From: Branchiostoma floridae
Taxonomy: Eukaryota > Chordata > Leptocardii > Amphioxiformes > Branchiostomatidae
Reading direction: 5' to 3'
Assembly (NCBI RefSeq): GCF_000003815.2
Contig: NW_023365789.1
Span: forward strand, 33,356-97,355
DNA length: 64,000 nt
This document shows, piece after piece, positions 12,761-26,800 of the stretch. The position numbers and the translations under genes are program-made. The notes beneath the pieces were generated by a model. That model was not told the DNA's origin and ran no database searches. It worked only from the letters and a program-made list of their open reading frames with translations. Position 1 is the stretch's first letter, and every line of letters starts with the position of its first letter.

Positions 12761-15132
12761 GCAATTGATAACAATCTACCCATTTAAAGACCTATTGCTG
12801 TCATGCTATAGCTTTTAATGATCAGTGTATTGATTAGATGAAAGAGATGTGATGCCAAAACTGATACAGTAGTGACCCCGACACTAGCCTCGAGATCCGC
12901 AGGCACGTTGCACACATCGTGACCACGGAGCAACCGCGTGACTTTACTATCTGGTTAAAAATTATCCGTTCACTGCATCAAAATATCAAACAAATGATAA
13001 GTTCCAAAATAATGGTTGGTCTAATTCTAGTTTGATATGACGCGTCTGTAATGGTTAAAATGGAAGGGTTCACCTTTGTCGGGGAAGGGTCTATTAATTT
13101 TTTCTAGGGAATTCTAAAAAAAAAAGAACTGATTAATTGTGGAGAAAAGTTCCATCCTGTGTGTTTACTGCCCTGTTTGTGGTTGTCATTATAATTACAT
13201 CAATGAAAGGTAACTAGATTTATACCCACTTGGGCCAAATTGCGAGTACAAATAACAAAGATCCGCGAAATATGGCATGGACGCATTCAAACGACATCAA
13301 TATGTGTAGACCCTTATTTTTAAGCCCAAGTATTTTCAATACGCTATTTGAAAGAAATAGGGTGAAAACTTTCTGTTCGAGACACACACTGGGTCTATAA
13401 GGTAAATAGATATAAAATTGAACATAACAAGGTCCCGATTACTTACAGTTTTACTCTTTGAGAAGCATTTTGCCGCCAAAGTGTTGCAGTGTTACTCTTG
13501 GAGTGTTCTTGTAAAGTTTGAATGTACAGGCGGTTTGTCGTCGCACTTCTCTCTCAACCAACTGGGCGTACTTTTGTGCTCACGTAGATATCGTTAGACT
13601 GCGCATGCGCCTCGATAAAAAGTTAACCTTCTCTCATATGTCACGTGAGGTACGGAAGTGTGGCAAAGTGCCTTCCATTATTTTGCGTGATGATTTCATA
13701 AACTTTCCGTGAAAATATCAAACCTCGACCGAAATGGTTGACAGACAATTATTGCAGTGATCACTTGGTTTTTCTTTTGCGAACTGTTAAGGCATACAAA
13801 TCCATGGCGAGTAGAGATATTATGAAGTTACACCGGTGTGCCTACGTGTCCTTGTGAACCCGGGAGAGTGTTTACCAGGTACGGTGTTGACCTAACGAAC
13901 GTGTAAGGTGATCAGGTGAGGGACAGTCCATTTGATGTTTTTGCGAATTGGGAGTGGGTGGGGGGGGGGTGTGTGTAGCATTTGTGAATCTTTGCAGCAG
14001 AAAGATATGATATTAATACCTCACGGACATATTACTATTTACCTGACAATACTAATAAAAAAGGGCCAAAAATATACGACGGCAATACACTTAGAAGGGG
14101 CATCTCTATGGAAGTACCAACAAACTTGCTGCTGACTTCAGAAACATGTGAGATGATAACTTAAGGGACGGGTCATTTATGCTATTTTGATGGAGGGATG
14201 CAGTTTTCAAGATTTGGGCGTAATTTGCAACAAGAGAGACGCACCGTTGGAAATATCAGTGGTTGATTAGTAATAGTTACTATGGTGATAGTTGACACGT
14301 TTGTAGGAGAGTTGACACGTTTGATCTCTATGGTTGTATCAACACGTTTTGTTCCAATCGTTAAAAAGCTGACATGCCTCTTGTTTAGAGAGACCCTAAA
14401 ACCCCTGAGAGGGGCGGTACCCGGTACAGTGTGGACTTTACGATAAGGCGCAGAACGTTTTACAGCAGGGGGCTGGTGGTGCTGTGACATTTATTGATTT
14501 TTGTTTTATTAAGAGGCGCCTGCCTAAATAAATTTTACGTTGCTACTTGTGAGGATTTACGAATGACTGGTTTATTGACTATGTACTTACTTGGCAAAGT
14601 CAACAGTCACAAGTATGATGCATGTGTATGTAGGCTAGTTTTGGATGCTCATCCATGCATATTAGACAGTCTTAACGGTGAATTACGTATTGTACTGCCT
14701 CAGCGGTGTTTTGTGGCTATCCGCTAGTTAGCCAACGCCTTACACAGCCACACACAGTGTAATAATTGCCTTATGATTGGAGTTATCTTTCTTTCGTGCC
14801 TCCGTCTCCATATACTGACCTTGTGCACTCCGTAATAGTGTTTACCAAGCACGGTGTTGATTCAGATATATGTCTGGAGATGTAGGGACCTTGAAGGTGA
14901 AAGGTTAAAAACGGCTCACTTTAGTTTTGTGGGGGAGGGGGTAATCAAGCAACATTTCAATTTTTCGCTACGAGCTAGTTAGTTAAATAATAGCTTGTTA
15001 TCAGACAAAAAAACCATTTGGGGTTATGATTCTTTAATGAATGACACTGTACCAAATGGTACCCAAGTGGTTAGTAAAGTAGTGGATTGGTTCACCGTCG
15101 TGCTTATACTGACCCTGTGAACTCCACAATGG

Positions 15133-15446
15133 TTTGTTTGTTTGTTTGAACCTTTATTTATTCATGAGAAGCTCAAATCAGCCAGCAGGCCGCTTTTCAT
15201 TGAGGTCATGAGGGAGGTCAGGGTCATATAAAATATAATACAGATACAGATTACATTGAGTACTATTAGATTCATCAACATATATCACTACACATACATG
15301 GTACAAACATATAGTGGTGCATATGGCTCAGTGTTCATAGTCCGTGTCCGTTCGTTTTGGTCAATTACTTTTACTTCAGGAGTCTCTTAAAGCTGGTCAG
15401 ATTTAGAGCCGTACGTGTGTCTGGTGGTAGGTTGTTCCAGACATTG
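15133..15446 (-). mobile_element. 5'-truncated CR1/L2-like LINE tail
   Basis: An insertion in the ~390-bp family between ccacaatgg and tgtttaccagg, which are adjacent elsewhere. The minus strand begins with VWNNLPPDTRTALNLTSFKR, the usual LINE C-terminal block, then a 3' UTR and a (CAAA)n tail, seen on the plus strand as tttgtttgtttgtttg. Confidence 0.8.
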
Positions 15447-15447
15447 G

Positions 15448-15910
15448 GTGTTTACCAGGTACGATGTTGACTCGGGTAAATATTGAGGAGACCGTACGGC
15501 CGTACGTGAGGTTAACGTCTCAAGCTTGTTGGAGGCATGTAATTTCGCAACATTTTAACATTTTTTGCTACAAATGGAATACTAGTTATTTCTAAGAAAT
15601 GTTAACTTTTTTTATTGCTTTTAATGAATGGCAGTATGAACAAAAAGACCATATTAGTTAGTAAAGTAGTGTATTAGTTCACCCTTCGTGCCCATACAAC
15701 TGCGCTTCTTGTCAGCCATATCTCAACCGTTAGTTAGTTTGTCAGCCATATAGCTTTACGTCCTTTACAGCCAGAAAAATCAATAAATACCTTCTAAGTA
15801 TAATCACCATATGCCCACAGTGACCTGTGAACTCCACAACGGTGTTTACCAGGTACGGTGTTGACTCAGGTAAATATTGAGAAGACCTTACGGCCGTACG
15901 TGAGGTTAAC
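15448..15910. repeat. ~390-bp tandem repeat family, cluster downstream of gene B
   Basis: Two anchors (tttaccaggtacggtgttga, then cttacggccgtacgtgaggt) 392 bp apart, with a more diverged relative from ~14846. The unit includes the palindrome ACGGCCGT and ends near gctttacgtcctttacagcc. Confidence 0.85.
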
Positions 15911-17787
15911 ATGTCAGATAAGCGGTTCATTTCATGTCTCGGGGGATGTCTGTGTAGCCTTGTATCTCAAAAAATATGTTTTTATAGCGTCAGGTCCTTT
16001 ATGAGGAGTTTATTCTTAGAGGCTAGGTCCCAGCCCTGTACTGAAGGCGTATCTCCGTGAGGAAATTGCATAGGGGAAGGACTACTGACTCTACCTGAAC
16101 TTTGACCGTTTGTGACAAACAGATTCTGGTAACTTATTCTGCTGATTTCTAGTCTCGTTACCAGGCTCTACTAGGCAGGATTTGGGGGGACTCAATAAAG
16201 TACTTTCATGTTTCCCATGGCACATCAGTTTTATATGTACTCGTTTTCTTGCTGGTCGAGTTCGTAGAATACAATGTACTATAAAAAAAACCGCCAACAA
16301 TCAAACCAAGCATGCCATCAAAAAAGTCAAGTAAAGCAGTATAGGTAAAGGGAGTAAAGGCTGTGAGTGGATCCAATGTATTAGAGCTGGTCTAACTTAT
16401 CTTGTACAACATTGGTGTGTTACGACTTGCGGCGGTTTACTGGTTATAGTATATGGTGTGGAGAACAATGACGGCCCACCTTAAAGGACTCCTATATACT
16501 GGGTGGATAGATAGGTAGATACAGAGTGTACCTGTTTAAAGATTATGCATCATACATCAGGGTTACATATGATACTTTGTCATGAAACTCTAACTCATAA
16601 AACAGTCACCAGCCGTCATTTTTACCCAATTTTATTTACCACGTCACACGATTAACATGCAAAATAAGCAGAATGAAGAATGTAGACAGTTACCAAATAC
16701 TAAATCATTTTAAGCGCCATTAGATTATTAATTACTTTTATGTATACATTATATTATTAATGTGTTACTTTCAACCAACACCAAAATCATTCAGTTAAGT
16801 TCTATATAACACTTCAGTGTTTATCCTTGGTAATACTAAATCGATAATAGAATTCTTAACTGGTTTATGTATTTCAGTACATCATGTAGATTCCGAAAAA
16901 TCAACTTAAAATTCACTTTTCGTTTACTGAATGAGTTGAAATCAACTAATGTAATGTAATTACTGCAGAAAACTAACCATAAGTAATTCAACACTATAAT
17001 CTGACCTATTTTGGTACTCATAAAGTAAAACAAAACATCCGGATATTCATAACAGATGCAGCCTTATGACAGCGTGAATATCAAGTACAAATAATTATGT
17101 TAATCAACTGGTCAGAGGATTAAAACTCAAGCGTTGTACACGACTGATTTGCTATTTTGGGGTGACCACCAATTATATATTGTTCTTAAAATGACAATTA
17201 TATTATTGTGATTATTTACATATGACAGCGTATCGTGAAGGGCAGGTTTATTATTTTGAAAGCTTTTAGCTAAATCAATTTTTGAAAATTCTATTCTATG
17301 TAGGTTACACAACTAGATAAATGAAACTCAAGCAAGAATATTACATATCAACTTATCGAACTATCCTAACATTTCTACCTTATTTTATCATCAGTCTGGA
17401 AGTTTGCACACTAAGTACATTTTTCACAGATCTACGTGTATTTTACAAACAATTGGGCCATAACATGCTATAACATGCGTCTACGACTACAACCTAATAT
17501 TATACCAATCAATATGATACTTTTTAAAAAGCTGCTAGTAATTATAGCATTGCTACCTTAACGTAGAAATCAGTCCTTTCACAATGGTGAATGTTTTTTA
17601 CAGATCTACAGATGTGCGCACCTTTGATGACAAAATGCCATTATTGACAAAGCGCTCTGTCAAACTATAGAAATAGCCCGTCAGTCTAGAGACAGTCTAG
17701 AGATTACACGCTATGATTACACCATTGATAATGAAACTTCACGAAAAGTGGACATCCTGATGTTGATGACACAGTTGCTTCGGTAGC

Positions 17788-20700
17788 TTATTTAGCCTTC
17801 GGCCTCTTCACAAAAGAATCCACCATCCTCACCAACTCCTCAAACAGCGCCCCCTTCCACGGGTCCTCGTCCTGCCCTTTGGCCATGTTGATGAAGAGGA
17901 GCTGCGCGAAGGGGATGGACATGGGGCCGGGCGGCGGCCATGTTGTCTTCTCCAGCATCACGGGGATGATGGGTGTCTTCAAGGTGTGCGCAAGCGCAAC
18001 TTCGTTCCTGCAGTTTGCAGACTCGGCGTAAGGGGGTGTCACGCAGCTGACAACGACCTGAATGTGAGATATGCAATAATATCAGGCCCAAATCACATTG
18101 TTTCGTACTCTACATGGGCGTCAGACTACAAACTAAATATTGCTGTTATTATATTACTGAATATCAAGCTGGTGTGTTACGCCGAAGGGTAGACATACTA
18201 AGGCATACCATATACCCACTCACTCGCATACTCAGTCATACTCACACTCACTTAGAGACTTATTCATCACTCACTCACTCACTCACTCACTCACTCACTC
18301 ACTCACTCACTCATTCACTCACTCACACCCGTACTCTTACCTAATCCTCTACGTTAAAGTCTCGCAATCATCCGAATACCTTGGCTTGACCTTGGTTTAT
18401 ATCATTGAATCTTCATTTGTTGTTTTTTGCTTCAGTGCTTTGCTTACTTGTGTTATTTTGTTATCTTGTTTTTCTAATCTTGTATTTATTTACTCATGTA
18501 TTTGTATTCTTTTGCGGTGGCGGCATGAACCAGTGGTGGACCAGTGATGGGTACAGTGACTGGTTCGAGGTAGCAACGGGGGTACGTCAAGGATGTGTGT
18601 TATCACCCATCCTCTTTGCCCTCGCCATTGACTGGGTCCTATCCAAGGCAACAGACAGAAAGGGTATACAGTGGGTACAAGAACAGAAACTGTCGGATCT
18701 GGATTTTGCAGATGACATCGCCGCCCTAGCAGAAACCACCCAAGAGCTCCAGCCGTTAGTAAGCGACATAGGTTCCTCAGCAGCTAGTATTGGCCTTAAG
18801 ATCAGTACGAAAAAGACCAAGAACATGTTGTCAGGACCCCACCCACCAGCAACAGCTGTATTCATCGATCAGGATGAAGTAGAAGTGGTTGAGAATTTCA
18901 CTTACCTTGGAAGTTCCATTAACAACAACGGGGAGATAGATAAGGAACTGGACTGTAGGATTGGAAAGGCTTCAGCAGCATTTAACCAACTGGGAAAGAT
19001 CTGGAGGTGCAAGAAACTCTCTCTTAAGTTAAAACTACGCTTTTACAACAGCAACGTCCTGTCTACACTCCTCTACGGCTCTGAATCATGGAATTTGAAA
19101 ACCAGCCATGAGAATAAGCTTGACGCCTTCGACAGCAAGTGCGTGAGGAAGATCTTGGGTATTAAATGGAGTGACTTTGTCTCAAACAAAGACATAAGAG
19201 CACAAACAAGACAACAACCAGTGTCCTCCATCATATGCAAACGACGGTTGAGCTGGCTAGGACATGTGGTCCGACTCCCACCCGAGAGATTTGCTCACCA
19301 AGTTCTCCAGTGGAAACCTCAAGGTCGGAGAAGGAGGGGCCGTCCTAAGATGAACTGGCAGCAGACAGTTGACAGAGATCTCCTGCCAGCAGGCAAGAGA
19401 TGGAAAGATGTGTGGAGACTGGCTGCAGACAGGGCGTGCTGGAATACTCTAACTGCCTCATGCGTCGCACGACGTGGGAGCTACTAAGTCTAAGTAAGTA
19501 AGTCATGAACATAAGTCACCAACGCGACTTGAATGTGCCGTCAACATGTCTTGTAAATATATGTTGCAATAATTAAAAAAAGAATACCTTTGCCCCCCTG
19601 ATGCCCTTGTCCATCATCTCGTACAGACTGTCCCCTCCCCCCATCTGCTTGATGTCCATCCAGCAGCTGTAGCCTCGCTCCTGCAGGCGATCGTGCAGCA
19701 GCAGCACTTTGTCCTGGAGGTCCCACTGGTACGACAGGAAAACCGAATTTTGCTGCAATGAGACAAGGTATGTTAACTGTAATGGTTTCATGATTCTGTA
19801 GATTCGATGCCTTTGGGAATAGTCTCCATTGACGCCCTTGCGTGCTACTCGCATTTGGCCAATCAGGGCGAGTTAATTCCCAAGGAGTGTCTCCTTGGCC
19901 TCTTGGCCGGCCCTCTTTTGAGTCTTGAATTGCAATCTGGCAATTTTATCCCTGTTTTACCAAATTCATATTTCTAGGAAGATAATAAGTCTGTTACAGA
20001 CTAATACAGGTACAGAAATTCAGGTCCAGGTACGGTCAAGGTGCAAAGGATCAGGTCCCAGTCTTGACCTGAACCTGGACCTGATTCACTATGTGAAAAT
20101 TTGTGAATGGACGATACTCAAAACAATGGTCCTTTTCGCTACAAAGACATCTGTTATGTGGAGTATTCGACTCCCACTGGCGTTTTAAAATCCTTCAAGG
20201 CAAACTGCCTCCGTACGATTGACCGAACATTTGGTAAAAATGACTATAAGACTCTACTCTGCTTCGCCTTGTTATTTTCTTCGACCGGTAAGCCCCAAAA
20301 CGCGTGATCATATAATCTGTTCATTTTCCAATAGGTCCAACATCCGGTCTACCGATTTTTTTCAGGTACGGTTTTTCCGGACCGGTCCAATGAGAAAAAC
20401 CGGTTTTATGAAGGAGATCAAATCAAATCATTTTGAATTATGTCAAATTTCGATATCAATGTCCCTACTTTGAGTGATAACAGCGGGTATTGTAATGTCT
20501 ATGACATAATTCGAGCAATACAGTGATAGGTAACTACAAGTAGACCTTATGAAGATTTTGAGATACTTACTTCGGTTTTTGCCACGTCCGACCGGACCAT
20601 CGGTTCAACCCGAGCAGTGAGTGCCGAGGTCCTAGAATCGCCCTTCTTAATCGCCACTGCACCTTCAGGCTGGAAGCAAAATGTTGACAAGTTAACAGGA

Positions 20701-23700
20701 TGTTAATGCGACTGATTTAATGAGCTCCTGTTGTTTAAGTCACAGTTCAATTCAAATCTCTTTACTTTGCACAACAATTATATCAGTGAAAATGTATGGC
20801 AATGTATAAATAGCAAAAGGTACAGTCTAATACTACACATACAAAGGAGGCAACGTTTTGTCGAGGGGAGGGTGTGTGTGTTAGCGACAAATCCCAAGTG
20901 CCAGGAAATTCCATACGTAGAATGTTGCGGGTGGGATTGTATATTCTCCCATACATAGCCACTCCAACTCTCCGTTTAAACATCAACATCGTCGCAACAT
21001 GTATACGTAGAAAAACCTGCTTTCCAACGAGATCTCTTAAAAGTTTAGAGTCACTGACGAAAAGTAGTGGATTTTGTCTGAAACGTCTGACCGTTTCCAA
21101 AATCATATCCAGTTGCTTGAGTAATTGCTATTTGGCGTATCTTATCATCTGGATGTCTAACCTTCATCGATAAAACTTCATCATGTATTTCAATTTGGCT
21201 AGTCTAAAGATTACAACTCAAAGCAATGTTCGCATGAAAAAGTATCTACTACCTGTGTTTTCTTGACGTTATCATCCTGTTTCTGTGGTGGTTCTGTCAA
21301 TGTTAGGCGGCCCAACCTCCTTTTGACGTCTTCCGTTTCTGCAGGGAAAATATTCCTTTCTGTAGACCATCAGCATGAAAAGTACAACAACGATCATCAC
21401 TATCAGCAGCCCAAGGCCCATCAAACCATTAGTTTTCACCAAATTCACAATATCTATGAGACGCTTGCAAACAGCGACAAGCATTGAAGTAAAACATTTA
21501 AAGTTGCAACAAAGACTTCTTAAAATACTTTACTAGTATCGACACTAGTAATAGTTAAAAGGAAAAGGCAAGCAAATAAGCTCAAGTGTAATGTGTAACG
21601 AATCTTCATTGATGGAAGCAAGCCAAATCTGAATCCATCTTTGTGTGTCAGATAATGTGCACATCTAAACACTATCATAAAGACAACGAAACGACACTGA
21701 CCTTTCTCCGCCTCCTGTTTCAGGAGGTCCAACACGAAAAATAAGGGAAGGCGTGTTAGACATGTAAAATGGTATCGCTGTGGTGACTGCTATGATTGGC
21801 AATATTAACCAATCTTTACCATATACGTTGATATAAACAAGGAACGCTGACTTATACCCTAAAAGCTTTCAGTATTCAAGACCAGTATGCATGTAAAAAA
21901 AACATTTTAGTTGAAAATTAGAAGCACACAGCTTACATATAGATAGTAACCTATCGATCAGAGCAAAGGAGGAAGTTCTTTAAACACACTTGGAATAGAA
22001 TCGCTACAATGTTGCCGATGATGACAACAGGAAGTAGTGAATTTTTCACGTTTGAATAGATAAGATGAGACTATGGCTCATTGGTAATAATTGACGGCAC
22101 AAAAACTGATCTGACCACATTCGTCCTGATGATCTGGTCTGCCAGCTGGTGCAGATCCAGGTCCCTCAGACACCGCTCCAGTACAGCCAGGCTGGCAGCA
22201 GGACCGGATCGCTCTCGCCATCTTACCAGCGTTTCGTACATCGGCTCGTCTGGACTTTCGGACTTAAGAAAAATTTTATGCCAGTTAATGTGAAAGATGG
22301 CACCGAAGAATATTGAGTGAGTGAGTGAATGAGTGAATGAATGACTGGCAATTTAGATAAATAGGCACGACAAGATATGACAATGATTTATATGCTGAAG
22401 ATACCTCGATGTCTCTTATCTCTTGTCTGCTGAAGCCTAACTGCCTGGCGATGGGTCGCCACTGGCTCTGTCCGACTTTAAGAGACAGGCGGTTGAAGGC
22501 TTGGCAAAGTTCTTCATCTGTTGGCATAAGAAGCCGTTTTTATGTAGTGTGCGTAAAGGGAGTTTGCGAAAAACTACTGCAAATGGTAGAATAGTTTTAA
22601 TACAGCTTTACAACTCCATATTTATTCTCGTCGCCTTTGTATTCAACAAAATAGATATTATGTATAGTTGATGTTTTTGCACTTTTTACTGCCAAATTGG
22701 TAAAGTTACTTATTTTTCTACCCAAACTGTGCAAAGAAAGGGGTTTTCACATTCACTTTAGATATGAAAGCTATGCTTTGTCGCGTTTGTAGTAATTATC
22801 ATTATAATAACAGTTGAGATTACCTTGTGCTGTATCATCTTCAGTCAGTTTTAATGTGACCGGTACCGGCTGTTTCTGTGTCACACCAGCGGGTGTCTGT
22901 GTCGCATCTGTCTCTGCTGTCTGGGGTTGCAGAGGTGCTGCACCTTCCGACATAGTGAATGATAAATGTATAGTTATTGAATACGTACCAGTAATGATTT
23001 TGTCCATAAAGCAGATGTTGATCTTAAGATATGTATAAAAACATTTTATAACTACTAATCACCATTGCAGATGGTCTCGACAATGTGTTACTATATTAAG
23101 TACGGGTCTCAATGGAATAATTGCCAGAGATCAAAGTCGATTTGTAGCTCAAAGTAAATAGAAAATGAAGTTTCTAAGGCTATAGGTTAACAAACTAGTA
23201 TCAACAAGAGTTCGGAGACCTCATACCTCCATAAAATATTCTGATTATGCAAATAACTTTCACATTTGCATAATTTATGCTTGCTTATGTACACCTTTCA
23301 CTAACGTACAAAGGTCGCAGTGTTGACAGCCCAATCATTTACTAAACGTACTAAGAAGAATTAGGACACTTTCAAATTGATTATGCAAATTATGGAATTA
23401 TTTGCATAATTAGTATCTGCATAACTTTCGCCTGCCACAAACTACATAATTGGAAGATTTTGACAAAAATGCTCCTGCAGTTCCAGAGCAAGCTGTTAGG
23501 GAGCCCAAACATACACCACTTCTTCCTTACATCAAAAGCTATCTGTCACCAAGAAATCAAGACCATAGCATGTCCAGGTAAAAAGATACAAAAAAATTGA
23601 AGTTCTGCTGCAGTACCAAGGTCACATGCCAGGGGGCCCAAAATTGATCTTGACCTTCGTCTTCCCAGCCCCTACTCACATACCAAATATGATCGTAGTC

Positions 23701-23741
23701 CATCAAGAGATTCTCAAGTTATGATGTCCACAAATATCCGG

Positions 23742-23812
<71 letters not shown>

Positions 23813-26800
23813 CACACTCAAAACTATACCTCCATTTTTCATGGAGGTAAAAACACATTGCAGAAGTAACATTGTACGAAATGACCTGGAATCCTAGTTA
23901 ACACGTATAGGCATTCCTCTGTATTTTTGGCGAATACTTTATGCCCTAATCATTACATTTCATCTACCTAAAAAGTTTGATCTTTCGATATGTATAAGAA
24001 TGTCTAATCACCTTTGCTGATGTCCATTCTCTCCACAGTCTGGTCCTTTTGTTGGCTGACTTGTTGCTTCATCCGGGCACTTTTCTCCCTTCTCTCCTGG
24101 AACTTCCTCTCCAGTTCGGTCTCTGCAGCGGTCTCCATGATGCCAGGTTTACGTGATGCTGCTTATGATACAACGATTTACGTCTTGGTTACATCCTTAA
24201 CATGTCCTTTGTTTATGAATTAGATCCTTTTTCATGAAAAGTAGACACTAGCCTTTGTGTATGCACTGAAATAGAAATTTACACCGAGAAAACACGTTTA
24301 GAAATGACCATGTTTTACATCGTACCATTTCTCCATTTGTTTTGCTTTGTTTCGTGTAACGGTTCTTGAAACAGACGATACAAAGATAACGAGACAAGAC
24401 ACAATCAAAGACTAATTAAGAAAAAACTTTCATCTCTTGCCATTAAAGAGGGTAACAAATGTCAATTATTACTTTAATGTTTAATTCAAGGGGTTTCTGT
24501 ATTGATTAATTTATTATTAAAAATTGCCTTTGATACCTGTTTGTAAGCAAGTATCAACACAACAAAATATGAGATGTTATCGCTTTACGAAAGATCTAAA
24601 CATTAACAGAGCCTGTTGAATATGCTGTTAAGTAACTTTATCTACCGACCTTTAACGGATGAGACTTGTACATCTTGGACTTCCTTAGTTTCTTTGCCTG
24701 CTGACAAGCCCTTCTTCTCCTCCTGCCCAGCTCGTTTGGTTCCTGTAGCAAACAAATTTACATAACAAATAAACAACATATAACAGTGATATAATTAAAA
24801 GAATATGTGACATAATTCCGAAAATTCCAACTACATAAAAATAAGGCAAAAGGTTATCAGAGTCATCTTCTTAGCAACAACGTACATTAAAGATAAACGC
24901 TGTAGACATTCTTAAATAAAAGTATCAGATATAGCAAAAACTTTGTGTAGATTTCAAATAGAATACTTCAGCAACCATTCTCGCCCCGCCCTAATTGTTT
25001 GGATACAGTAGTAACCAAAAATTTTCTTGTATCAAGATATAACCAAACATGCCTCACCTTTCTCAGCCTCCTGTTTCAGGAAGGCCATGATGGCGGCGGT
25101 CCCTTGTTCACACACGTCCTGTGGAGGGTATGTCAGGGGGTTTCCAGAAACATCCAAGTCCTTCAGCTTGTCTGCTCGGTGAAGGGCGGTTGGGAGCCTG
25201 GTGATGTTGTTGTTACTTATGAACAGTTTCTCCATGGCAGGTAGGTCACACAGGACTTCTGGGAACGTGTCGAACTTGTTTTTATCGAGGTGGACCTCCC
25301 GTAGGTTGTGCAGGTGACTCATGGTGCTCGGCAGGGTTCTGAGGAGGTTACTTGACAATGACAAGAACCACAGGTGTTGTAAGTTTCCCACTTCATCTGG
25401 GAGCATGTCAAACTTGCAGCCACCCGCATGCAGTTTCTCCAGTGTCTTCAGCTGCAGCACCTGTCCGGGGAACTGACAGCCGGAGACATAAAGAGTCTTC
25501 AGCCTGGTGAGTCGTCTGACACCATCGGGGAGGTGTCTGATGGGGTTGTCACTAATAATTAGAACCTCAAGGTTTGTCAGATAACAAACCACTGGTGGTA
25601 TCTCTGTCAGCTGATTACCGTGAACGTGCAGTTCTCTCAGTTTCTGCAGCCTTTCCACACCAGGAGGGAAAGTTGAGAGTTTATTATTATTGACATAAAC
25701 AACCTCCAGGTTAGGCAGCGAGCAAACACCTGAGGGTACCTCCGTCAGCTGATTATCATAAATGTACAGTTCTCTCAGTTTCTTCAGCTTTTCCACACCA
25801 GGAGGGAAGGTGGAGAGTTTATTATTACCGACATTAAACACCTCAAGGTTAGGGAGCGAGCACACACCTGAGGGTACACCCGTCAGCTGATTATCATGAA
25901 TGTACAGTTGTCTCAGTTTCTGCAGCTTTTCCACTCCAGGAGGGAAGGTGGAGAGCTTATTGTTATAGACACATAACACCTCAAGGTTAGGGAGCGAGCA
26001 GACGCCTGGAGGTACCTCCGTCAGCTGATTATCATAAATGTACAGTTCTCTCAGTTTCTGCAGCTTTTCCACACCAGGAGGGAAGGTGGAGAGCTTATTG
26101 TTATAGACACGTAACACCTCAAGGTTAGGGAGCGAGCACACCCCTGAGGGTACCTCCGTCAGCTGATTACCATCAATGTTCAGTTCTCTCAGTTTCTGCA
26201 GCTTCTCCACCCCAGGAGGGAAGGTGGAGAGATTATTGTAATCGACACGTAACACCTCAAGGTTAGGGAGCGAGCAGACGCCTGGAGGTACCTCCGTCAG
26301 CTGATTATCATAAATGTACAGTTCTCTCAGTTTCTGCAGCTTTTCCACACCAGGAGGGAAGGTGGAGAGCTTATTGTTATAGACACTTAACACCTCAAGG
26401 TTAGGGAGCGAGCAGACGCCTGGAGGTACCTCCGTCAGCTGATTACCATAAATGTACAGTTGTCTCAGTTTCTGCAGCTTTTCCACACCAGGAGGGAAGG
26501 TGGAGAGCTTATTGTTATAGACACTTAACTCCTCAAGGTTAGGGAGCGAGCACACCCCTGAGGGCACCTCCGTCAGCTGATTACCATTAATGTGCAGTTG
26601 TCTCAGTTTCTGCAGCTTTTCCACACCAGGAGGGAAGGTGGAGAGCTTACTATTACTGACATCTAACACCTCAAGGTTAGGGAGCGAGCAGACCCCTCGT
26701 GGAACCTCTGCCAGCTGATTACCATAAATGCCCAGTACTCTCAGTTTCTGCAGCTTTTCCACACCAGGAGGGAAGGTGGAGAGTTTATTGTTACCGACAC

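Larger units (their letters stand above)
12760..17780. other. Intergenic region between genes B and A
   Basis: Repeat mosaic with no supported host exon: a tgatacagtagtgaccccga block (12860), one 66-bp unit (13500), a block at 13600-14800 that is close to 34490-35600, the ~390-bp family, a LINE tail, and at 16320-17780 a 3' flank of gene B nearly identical to 61020-62490. Confidence 0.65.

Noticed and set aside
21272-21484. Transmembrane segment (GLLIVMIVVVLFMLMVYRK) in gene B
   Set aside because: It lies upstream of the acceptor at 21338 in another frame, is not joined by consistent splicing, and no paralogue has it.
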